Shown in pieces: positions 21,204 to 26,645 of a stretch of DNA of 26,645 nucleotides. How positions within the stretch are numbered: the stretch's first letter is position 1; the number at the start of each line of letters is the position of its first letter. A program made the position numbers and the translations under genes. Where the stretch lies: contig CAZAKZ010000076.1 of assembly GCA_964485695.1 (NCBI GenBank), positions 1 through 26,645 on the forward strand, written 5' to 3'. Origin of the DNA: CAZAKZ01 sp964485695 (lineage in GTDB: Bacteria > Planctomycetota > JAFGQW01). The notes under the pieces are model-generated. The model saw only the letters and a program-made list of their open reading frames with translations. It did not search any database and was not told the origin of the DNA.

Positions 21204-22517
21204 CTACAACCTGAAGATCCGTTCCTTGTCCTTCATCTCCCGGTTCACTCCGCGGGTGTCGAGAACGGCATTGGCGTTCTCGAACACCAGATTGTAGTCA
21301 ATGCTGGAATGGTGGGTGAGGATGACCACAAGATCCGCTGACTTCACCGTGTCCTCTGACAGATCCTTACTCTTCAGGATGGATCCGTTGTTTCTCAGCG
21401 CGGCGATGAATGGATCGTGGAAGTAGACGTTGGCCCCCTTCTCGCTCAGGAGACGCATGACATCCAGTGCCGGCGATTCGCGCATGTCCCCGATGTCCGG
21501 CTTGTAGGCCATGCCGACGAGAAGGATGCTGGCCTCGCGCAAGGGTTTCCCGAACTTGTTGAGAATGTCGCTGGTCTTCTCGACGACGTACTGCGGCATG
21601 AAACTGTTGATCTCGCCTGCCAGCTCGATGAAACGCGCCTTGTAGTTCAAGGTCTTGAGCTTCCAGGCGAGGTAGTGGGGATCGATGGGAATGCAGTGGC
21701 CTCCGAGGCCGGGCCCCGGATAGAAGGGCATGAAGCCGAAGGGTTTCGATGCGGCTGCATCGATCACCTCCCACGTATCCACGCCCAGCTTGTCGCACAT
21801 GATGGCGATCTCGTTCACGAGGCCGATGTTGACGCTGCGAAAGGTGTTCTCGAGGAGTTTCACCATTTCCGCACTTGCAGGGCTGGAGACCGGAACCACG
21901 CAGGTGCACACCTTGCTGTAGATGGCGCTTGCGAGTTTCGTGCACTCGGCCGTCACGCCTCCCACCACCTTGGGCGTGTTTGAAAAGGTGTAGTCCTGAT
22001 TTCCCGGATCGATGCGTTCCGGGCTGAATGCGAGATAGAAATCCTTACCCACCTCGCCGAGGTTGAGGGAGAGTCTCGGCTGCACCACCTCCAGAGTGGT
22101 GCCGGGATAGGTGGTGCTTTCCAGGACGACGAGGCATCCCTTCTGGGCGTTTTCAGCCACATCCTCGGTCGCTTCCAGGATGTAGGAGATGTCCGGGTCC
22201 TTGGTCTTGTTCAGGGGTGTCGGGACGGCAATGATCACCACGTCGGCGTGGTGGAGTACAGTGGGCTCGTCCGAGACGTGGAACAGGTCGGTGGCCAGAC
22301 AGTCCTGGACCTCCTGGCTGGAAATGTCTTCCACGTGTGAGGTGCCTCTCCTGAGTCCCTCTATCTTTCGTGGATCCTTGTCATACCCCGTCACCTTGAA
22401 GCCCTGCTTGTTGAACTCGACGGCGATGGGTAGCCCCACGTACCCGAGGCCAATGACAAGAACATGTGCTTCCCGATTTTCGATCTTGCTGGCTAGCATG
22501 GTTACGCCCTGTTTCAT
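21204..22517 (-). CDS. wbpA: nucleotide-sugar dehydrogenase (UDP-GlcNAc 6-dehydrogenase type)
   Basis: These cytoplasmic NAD-dependent enzymes oxidise C6 of a UDP-sugar twice to the uronate, supplying precursors for polysaccharides. The 437-residue protein has the Rossmann motif VLVIGLGYVGLPIAVEF (about 19-35), VVIIAVPTPLNK, LVVLESTTYPGTT, and the catalytic Cys at about 274 in PGPGLGGHCIPIDPHYLAWK, the form typical of WbpA-like UDP-N-acetylglucosamine dehydrogenases rather than UDP-glucose ones. The C-terminal domain with VLLVGMAYKPDIGDMRESPAL is intact. The start is the ATG at 22517; the ATG at 22499 (MLASK) with AGGG upstream is a good alternative. It is monocistronic. It likely feeds the surface glycan made by the nearby transferases, although it is on the other strand. 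The family is sure; UDP-GlcNAc as substrate is inferred. Confidence 0.9.
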   Translation of the reverse strand: MKQGVTMLASKIENREAHVLVIGLGYVGLPIAVEFNKQGFKVTGYDKDPRKIEGLRRGTSHVEDISSQEVQDCLATDLFHVSDEPTVLHHADVVIIAVPTPLNKTKDPDISYILEATEDVAENAQKGCLVVLESTTYPGTTLEVVQPRLSLNLGEVGKDFYLAFSPERIDPGNQDYTFSNTPKVVGGVTAECTKLASAIYSKVCTCVVPVSSPASAEMVKLLENTFRSVNIGLVNEIAIMCDKLGVDTWEVIDAAASKPFGFMPFYPGPGLGGHCIPIDPHYLAWKLKTLNYKARFIELAGEINSFMPQYVVEKTSDILNKFGKPLREASILLVGMAYKPDIGDMRESPALDVMRLLSEKGANVYFHDPFIAALRNNGSILKSKDLSEDTVKSADLVVILTHHSSIDYNLVFENANAVLDTRGVNREMKDKERIFRL

Positions 22518-22568
22518 TCCTGAAGGATCCTCGTCCTGGATGGTTTGTATCTGTACCCCATCGGCATT

Positions 22569-22597
22569 TTTATCAGATCGGGAATACAGGAATCCAA
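22569..22597 (-). promoter_or_regulatory. candidate promoter of the wbpA-like gene
   Basis: On the minus strand TTGGAT (22597-22592) and GATAAA (22574-22569) are separated by 17 bp, giving transcription from about 22562 and a leader of about 45 bases. The boxes match the sigma-70 consensus only partly. Confidence 0.35.
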
Positions 22598-22777
22598 AAA
22601 GCCGCTGGCCAGATCTTCTGATTCGGGGTGTATCAGGATTCAGGAATCCGATGCGATGTAACCTCTTTCCGGTCCTTCCCGTTACAGGTGCAGGTGGAGA
22701 CCCCGGGTAATGCCGAACTCTCCGCTAGAGGCAATATCAGGGTGGAAAGGACAGTTCACCGGTTGTCATCCCGATAG

Positions 22778-22818
22778 ATCTAAATGGCCGGCCATGAATC
22801 ATGACCGGCCATTTAGAT
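22778..22818. repeat. 41-bp near-perfect palindrome
   Basis: ATCTAAATGGCCGG (22778-22791) is exactly complementary to 22805-22818. After one C/A mismatch, four more pairs (22793-22796 with 22800-22803) close a 3-base loop, so 18 of 19 positions pair. No U-tract follows. It could be a REP-like element, a bidirectional hairpin insulating the two divergent genes, or a leader structure of the LOG gene. Confidence 0.7.
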
Positions 22819-22836
22819 GGATCCGCATGGATCCGC
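22817..22836 (+). repeat. 10-bp tandem repeat x2 (ATGGATCCGC)
   Basis: ATGGATCCGC occurs twice without a gap (22817-22826 and 22827-22836), starting at the right end of the 41-bp palindrome. It resembles the other short tandem duplications at gene borders in this window. Confidence 0.65.
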
Positions 22837-22916
22837 GGTCTGATTCATCAGTCCCGGATGGCACGATTCACGGCATTCCCTGTCACATCGAACAGCAAGA
22901 GAAACCGATTTCACAC

Positions 22917-23786
22917 ATGACCAGGAAGAAGAGCAGACGTCACAGATTCCCTCCGGATGAGCTCAGGGAGACACAAGATCCCTGGACGGTGTTCAAGATC
23001 ATGGGGGAGTTCGTGGAGGGATTCGAAACCCTCAGAAAGCTGGGGCCGAGCATCAGCTTCTTTGGCGGCGCCCGATTCAGCCGGAAATCGCCCCTCTACA
23101 AGGACGCCGTGGAGACGGCGGAGATCCTGAGCAAGGCGGGATGGAACATCATCACGGGAGGGGGTCCGGGCATCATGGAGGCCGCCAACCGTGGGGCGAG
23201 GAAAGGCGTCGGTCGGAGTGTGGGTCTCAACATCGAGCTTCCCCTGGAACAGGAGTGCAACAGCTACTCGGACATCGTCGTGGACTTCAACTACTTCTTC
23301 GCCCGGAAGGTGATGTTCGTGAAGTACTCCCTGGGATACGTCATCTTCCCCGGTGGATTCGGCACCCTGGACGAGGCCTTCGAGGCCCTCACCCTGATCC
23401 AGACCCGGAAGGTGGACGATCTTCCCGTGGTACTCTACGGCCGGAAGTTCTGGAGTGGCCTGGTCGATTGGATCAAATGCCACCTGGTACCGCTCAAGAC
23501 CATCGGCGTGAAGGACCTGGACCTCCTCAGGCTGACCGACAGCCCCGAGGAGGTCAGGGATATTCTGACCCAGGGCAGGGAGCATCTGCTGGATGGCACC
23601 TGGAAACCGAAATCGGCGCCGGCCTGGAACGGAGACGCGAGGCACGACAGGAAGGAAAACCGGGTAATACGCGGCAACCCGGCCCCGGCAGGCGCAGGCC
23701 AGAAGGGAGCGAAGAAGGCCCCACGTAAGACTCGATCGGGTCGAAGGACAAGGGGCCCACGGGTTTCACGCTCGAAGCCGACCTAG
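22917..23786 (+). CDS. LOG-family (TIGR00730-type) nucleotide phosphoribohydrolase-like protein
   Basis: LOG proteins have a Rossmann-like fold and, where studied, cleave nucleoside 5'-monophosphates to base and ribose 5-phosphate; many were misnamed lysine decarboxylases. The 289-residue protein contains ISFFGGARFS, NIITGGGPGIMEAANRGA (GGGPGxMEAANRGA nucleotide site) and VIFPGGFGTLDEAFE (PGGxGTxxE), with YFFARKVMFVKYS between. The N-terminal 30 residues are basic (MTRKKSRRHRFPP). The last 55 or so are rich in Lys, Arg, Ala and Pro and look disordered. Such a tail is not part of the core family and may bind nucleic acid (inference). The ATG at 22917 is the best start though no clear ribosome-binding site is seen. 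It stands alone after a palindrome-rich gap. Confidence 0.87.
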   Translation: MTRKKSRRHRFPPDELRETQDPWTVFKIMGEFVEGFETLRKLGPSISFFGGARFSRKSPLYKDAVETAEILSKAGWNIITGGGPGIMEAANRGARKGVGRSVGLNIELPLEQECNSYSDIVVDFNYFFARKVMFVKYSLGYVIFPGGFGTLDEAFEALTLIQTRKVDDLPVVLYGRKFWSGLVDWIKCHLVPLKTIGVKDLDLLRLTDSPEEVRDILTQGREHLLDGTWKPKSAPAWNGDARHDRKENRVIRGNPAPAGAGQKGAKKAPRKTRSGRRTRGPRVSRSKPT

Positions 23787-23816
23787 GGGTCGGTCCCTTC
23801 CGCCCGGTTTTACCGG
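23778..23816 (+). terminator. twin small hairpins at the LOG stop codon, possible terminator
   Basis: CCGACC (23778-23783) pairs with GGTCGG (23788-23793), with the stop TAG in the loop. A second 5-bp hairpin, CCGGT (23804-23808) with ACCGG (23812-23816), is followed by T-rich GTTTTACCTTTTC. Weak but plausible termination before the two-component genes. Confidence 0.35.
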
Positions 23817-23899
23817 AGTTTTACCTTTTCTCCTCCGTCCATAGGCTATTCTGTACAGGGATACCGGAAGCCGGATCGTGTGAACAGGGAGTCTGCTGG

Positions 23900-24607
23900 A
23901 TGGAATCCGCCTCGAGACAGCTACTCATCGTCGATGACGAGCCCGCCATCCTGAAAGGGCTGGAGGACATCTTCACCGCCCGGGGATTCAGGGTGGCCAC
24001 CGCCGTGAACGGGGAAGAGGCGCTGGAAGCAGCCACGTCCGGGAATTTTCACGCCCTCCTTCTGGATCTCATGCTCCCCGGTATCCACGGCTACGAGGTG
24101 TGTCGCCTGCTCCGCGCCCGGGGGGACCGGATTCCCATCATCATGCTGACGGCCCTCGGCGCCGAGGAGGACAAGGTGGAGGGGCTGGAGATCGGGGCCG
24201 ATGACTACATCACCAAGCCCTTCAGCGTCCGGGAACTCGTGGCCCGCGTCGAAGCCCTGTTGAGGCGGGCAGCCGCGCCCACCACGCCGGGGCCGGACAG
24301 CCTGATCCTGGGCGACCTGAAGCTGGATTTCAAGCGCCTCGAAGGCACTCGGAGCGGCACCGCCTTCATGCTCACGCCCCGGGAAGCCGGGATACTCCGG
24401 TTCCTCGAGCAAAACCGGGACCGCGTCGTTCGCCGCGACGAGCTTCTCACAGAGGTATGGGGATACGCAACCGGAACCATCGAGACCCGCACCGTCGACA
24501 TCCACATGGCCAAGCTCAGAAAAAAGGTGGAGGTCGATCCAACCGATCCCCGGATCATCCTCACGGTGCGGGGAGAGGGCTACATGCTCGGGAGGGAGGG
24601 AGCCTGA
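23900..24607 (+). CDS. OmpR-family DNA-binding response regulator
   Basis: This is the output half of a two-component system. The receiver domain (1-120) has the acidic pair D12/D13 (LLIVDDEPAI), the phospho-acceptor D56 (HALLLDLMLPGIHGYE), T84 (IIMLTALGAEE) and K106 (DYITKPFSVRELVARV), all intact. The winged-helix domain (about 135-231) shows LTPREAGILRFL, RDELLTEVWGY, TRTVDIHMAKLRKKVEVDP and ILTVRGEGYML, so it binds promoter DNA. The 235-residue length is usual. Its last base overlaps the first of the kinase ATG (TGATG), so partners are cotranscribed and translationally coupled. The target genes are not known. Confidence 0.94.
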   Translation: MESASRQLLIVDDEPAILKGLEDIFTARGFRVATAVNGEEALEAATSGNFHALLLDLMLPGIHGYEVCRLLRARGDRIPIIMLTALGAEEDKVEGLEIGADDYITKPFSVRELVARVEALLRRAAAPTTPGPDSLILGDLKLDFKRLEGTRSGTAFMLTPREAGILRFLEQNRDRVVRRDELLTEVWGYATGTIETRTVDIHMAKLRKKVEVDPTDPRIILTVRGEGYMLGREGA

Positions 24608-26439
24608 TGGGACGGCACGTCCCGATTTTCTTGCTTCTGGCCCTGGCAGGCCTGGCTCCGGTGGGACTCCTGGCCTGGAACAGCTCCCGGACGCTCCAGG
24701 CGGATCTGGCCCTGGCCCGGGCCGAGGAGCGAACCCTCCACGATCGGGCCGCCACGGCCATCGCAGAGCGCATCCGGGGAGATCTGGACAAGCTGCTGCG
24801 CCAGGAGCAGGCGAGGCATTACAGTGAATACAGCTATTTTCACGCGCCCGTTCAGAGCCAGGTCCTCGTCAATACCGGAGGCAACTTCGCCTACAACGTC
24901 TCCCCGATCTCCGGGGATGTGCCCGGGAATCCCCTCATCAACGGCTACCTGCAGATGGATCCCTCCGGGCGACTCGAAACCCCCCAGACCCTGGGAAATC
25001 CGAATCCGGGCCCCGAACAGGTCGCCTCGAGCCAGAATTTCCTCCAGAAGCTCCAGGGATTCTCCAAGCTGAGCAGCCGCATCCGCACCCAGGGCAATCA
25101 GGCCCAGAAACCCCAGCGCAGGGAACCCGTCGACCGCCGCATCCTGGACGCCAACCGCCATGCCAAGGAAAGGGTGGCCACGATCCAGAAGGCCAACGAG
25201 GGAGACCGACCTGCCCAGGAGGAGATCCGGCAGCTGGCCCAACAGGAAGACGTCCCGACCGAGGAGACCGTTGAGATCGACTACTATCCCTTCCAGGTCT
25301 TCACCCTGGGCGGCGGGGGCGTGGGCGTCAAGTCCTCAACAACTCGTTCCAAGGATCCCATCATCCTTGCCCTCCGCCGCGTCGTGGAACAGGACGAGAA
25401 GATGCCCCGGGAATACTTCCAGGGCTTCGAGCTCAACCTGGACCACCTGAAGAAGGTCACTTTTCCCCGCGCCATCGCCGCCGTGGCGGCACCCAACTTC
25501 ACGGCCAGCGTGGTGAGCCGGAACCAGGAGGGGGACCGTTCCGTGGTCCGGAATCTGGGGCCGCTCTTGCCCCACTTCGAACTGCGGTCCGGGCCGGCCT
25601 CTCCGGACAAGGCAGTGGAGGGGGTCCGGGAAAGACACAGCCGGTTCCAGGTGGTGCTGGGGATCCTGGCCTGTATCACCGCCGCGGCCCTGGTCCTGTT
25701 CTGGCGTCTTATCAGGGGGGAGGTGGACCTGGGCCGCCGCCGTCAGGAGTTCGTCTCGGCCGTGACCCACGAGCTGAAGACTCCCCTCACTTCCATTCGC
25801 ATGTACGCCGAACTCCTGGAGGACCGGTGGGTCGAGGACCCCGAGAAGCAGCAGGACTACTTCACCACCATCCGGAGTGAGAGCGAGCGCCTGAGCCGCC
25901 TCATCTCCAACGTCCTCGATTATTCCCGGCTGGAGCGGGGCAAGGGGGCCCTTGCCCTGGTGGAGGTCGATGCCGCGGTCGTGGCGCGGGAAACCCTCGA
26001 GGCCCTCACGCCCCAGGTGGAGGACCGGGGCGGGCGCTTGCGCCTCCACGTTCCCGAGCCCCTTCCCGCGGTTCACCTGGATCGCGATGCCTTCACCCAG
26101 GTCCTCATCAACCTGGTGGACAATGCCGTCAAGTACGGATCTCCGACCGGAGCCATCGATGTGACCCTTACGGCCACGCCGGAGCATCTGGTCGTGACCG
26201 TGGACAACCAGGGCGACTCCATTCCACGCAAGGAACGCCGCAGGATCTTCCAGGACTTCCGTCGGGGTCCGGGGCGCGGGGTCCGGGAGGTGAGCGGCGT
26301 GGGGCTGGGGCTGGCGCTGGTGCGGCGCTTCGCCCGCGCCCACGGCGGCACCGTCCGGTGCATGGAGCCCGTCCGACCGGGAGCCCGGTTCCAGGTGACG
26401 TTTCGCCTTGCCCCGGGCCGAGGCCTTGAGACGACCTGA
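24607..26439 (+). CDS. membrane sensor histidine kinase with large periplasmic domain
   Basis: This 610-residue kinase is the partner of the preceding regulator. An N-terminal helix (about 5-24) and a second one (about 349-369, QVVLGILACITAAALVLFW) enclose a periplasmic sensor region of some 320 residues that I cannot assign; it is rich in Gln, Pro and charged residues. The HisKA domain has FVSAVTHELKTPLTSIRMYAELL with the phospho-acceptor His at about 387. The ATPase has the N box LINLVDNAVKYG (about 500), a G1 box VDNQGDSIP of the type also seen in heavy-metal sensor kinases rather than DxGxG, and an intact G2 box GVGLGLALVRR. There is no clear HAMP domain. The ATG at 24607 overlaps the regulator stop; the frame continues upstream but only inside that gene. 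The signal sensed is unknown. Confidence 0.92.
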   Translation: MGRHVPIFLLLALAGLAPVGLLAWNSSRTLQADLALARAEERTLHDRAATAIAERIRGDLDKLLRQEQARHYSEYSYFHAPVQSQVLVNTGGNFAYNVSPISGDVPGNPLINGYLQMDPSGRLETPQTLGNPNPGPEQVASSQNFLQKLQGFSKLSSRIRTQGNQAQKPQRREPVDRRILDANRHAKERVATIQKANEGDRPAQEEIRQLAQQEDVPTEETVEIDYYPFQVFTLGGGGVGVKSSTTRSKDPIILALRRVVEQDEKMPREYFQGFELNLDHLKKVTFPRAIAAVAAPNFTASVVSRNQEGDRSVVRNLGPLLPHFELRSGPASPDKAVEGVRERHSRFQVVLGILACITAAALVLFWRLIRGEVDLGRRRQEFVSAVTHELKTPLTSIRMYAELLEDRWVEDPEKQQDYFTTIRSESERLSRLISNVLDYSRLERGKGALALVEVDAAVVARETLEALTPQVEDRGGRLRLHVPEPLPAVHLDRDAFTQVLINLVDNAVKYGSPTGAIDVTLTATPEHLVVTVDNQGDSIPRKERRRIFQDFRRGPGRGVREVSGVGLGLALVRRFARAHGGTVRCMEPVRPGARFQVTFRLAPGRGLETT

Positions 26440-26482
26440 TCCGGTGGGCCTTTCCGGTTCGCCCTTGCACCATCGGGTCCCC

Positions 26483-26511
26483 GACCGTACCCTTTCGAAG
26501 AAGGGGCGGTC
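26483..26511 (+). other. hairpin downstream of the sensor kinase
   Basis: GACCG (26483-26487) pairs with CGGTC (26507-26511), and CCCTT (26490-26494) with AAGGG (26501-26505), around a 6-base loop. It lies 43 bases after the kinase stop. No U-tract follows, so it is a terminator candidate of the U-less kind seen elsewhere in the window. Confidence 0.35.
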
Positions 26512-26569
26512 CGCCGTCGTTCCTGCTGCTGCGACACCGACTCCGGTGGATTTGAAACCAGGAGGACCT

Positions 26570-26599
26570 ATGTCCATGTCCAGAGTTCTGTTAGATTAA
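26570..26599 (+). CDS. possible 9-codon leader peptide (MSMSRVLLD)
   Basis: An ATG at 26570 is preceded by AGGAGG (26560-26565) with 4 bases spacing, the strongest ribosome-binding site at this edge. It opens a frame of nine codons ending in TAA at 26597-26599. A hairpin (26609-26627) follows 9 bases later. It may be a leader peptide, a decayed gene start, or chance. Too short to classify. Confidence 0.3.
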   Translation: MSMSRVLLD

Positions 26600-26608
26600 T
26601 CTAGAATC

Positions 26609-26627
26609 CCTCCAGCACTGCTGGAGG
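26609..26627 (+). other. hairpin at right edge
   Basis: CCTCCAGCA (26609-26617) is exactly complementary to TGCTGGAGG (26619-26627); with loop constraints about 8 bp can form. No U-tract follows. The preceding bases 26586-26597 (TAGATTAATCTA) are a separate perfect 12-bp palindrome. Confidence 0.4.
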
Positions 26628-26638
26628 CCCAGTAAAGT

Positions 26639-26644
26639 TTGACA
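26639..26644 (+). promoter_or_regulatory. perfect -35 box at the window edge
   Basis: TTGACA is an exact sigma-70 -35 consensus, ending one base before the window does. The matching -10 would lie outside, so this is only a possible promoter for a gene to the right. Confidence 0.3.
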
Positions 26645-26645
26645 G

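Larger units (their letters stand above)
22518..22916. other. divergent region between wbpA-like gene and LOG-family gene
   Basis: These 399 bases separate divergent genes and should carry both promoters. They hold a minus-strand promoter candidate (22569-22597), a very strong inverted repeat (22778-22818) and a 10-bp tandem repeat (22817-22836). The LOG reading frame is open through part of this stretch (from 22710), but those codons cross the palindrome and lack any family similarity, so I treat them as non-coding. Confidence 0.5.

Noticed and set aside
24607..26439. Inactive kinase because DxGxG is missing
   Set aside because: VDNQGDSIP aligns with the NxGxxIP form of CusS-type kinases, and H, N and G2 boxes are intact.

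Overview
The window comes from a GC-rich bacterium (well above 55% G+C by eye). Coding density is high, genes often overlap, and GTG and TTG starts occur. A probable Gram-negative envelope is inferred from a family 9 (heptosyltransferase-type) glycosyltransferase, several GT-C membrane glycosyltransferases and a UDP-GlcNAc-type dehydrogenase. The order rpmE, prfA, (membrane protein), prmC would suit a Desulfobacterota-like lineage, but that placement is only a guess. No tRNA, rRNA, CRISPR array, transposase or prophage gene was found.

Layout. 1-4350 is a translation block: ribosomal protein L31 with an unusual Ala/Pro tail, release factor 1, an uncharacterised zinc-ribbon membrane protein, and the release-factor methyltransferase PrmC, which ends in a likely terminator. 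A PilZ (c-di-GMP receptor type) gene converges on prmC. It is divergent from ssb, whose promoter has an inverted repeat between the -35 and -10 boxes. 5671-8937 is a two-gene unit: a NodU/CmcH-type carbamoyltransferase and a TMTC-like GT-C membrane protein with a C-terminal TPR region. 9342-12237 holds two adjacent, apparently related receiver/GGDEF proteins. The first is catalytically degenerate. The second has an HGDEF active-site variant and a second, phosphorylation-dead receiver. rpsU (S21) lies alone on the minus strand at 12354-12536.

12962-20288 is one tightly packed plus-strand operon: NYN-domain nuclease, Rieske ferredoxin, YfhO-like GT-C protein, family 9 glycosyltransferase, zinc-ribbon SAM methyltransferase, and ArnT/PMT-like GT-C protein. 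It is followed by about 0.9 kb with one 57-residue zinc-ribbon gene and several strong RNA-structure candidates. Then come a minus-strand nucleotide-sugar dehydrogenase (wbpA-like), a LOG-family protein with a basic tail, and an OmpR-type response regulator overlapping its membrane sensor kinase.

Together the accessory genes suggest surface glycan assembly (precursor oxidation, polymer or lipid-linked sugar transfer, methylation, carbamoylation) beside c-di-GMP and two-component signalling. A recurring non-coding theme is short tandem duplications (9-15 bp units) at gene borders and strong hairpins without a U-tract. No single complete novel system is proven. The best candidates are the paired receiver/GGDEF genes, the NYN-Rieske-glycan operon, and the pseudoknot/terminator element at 21127-21170.
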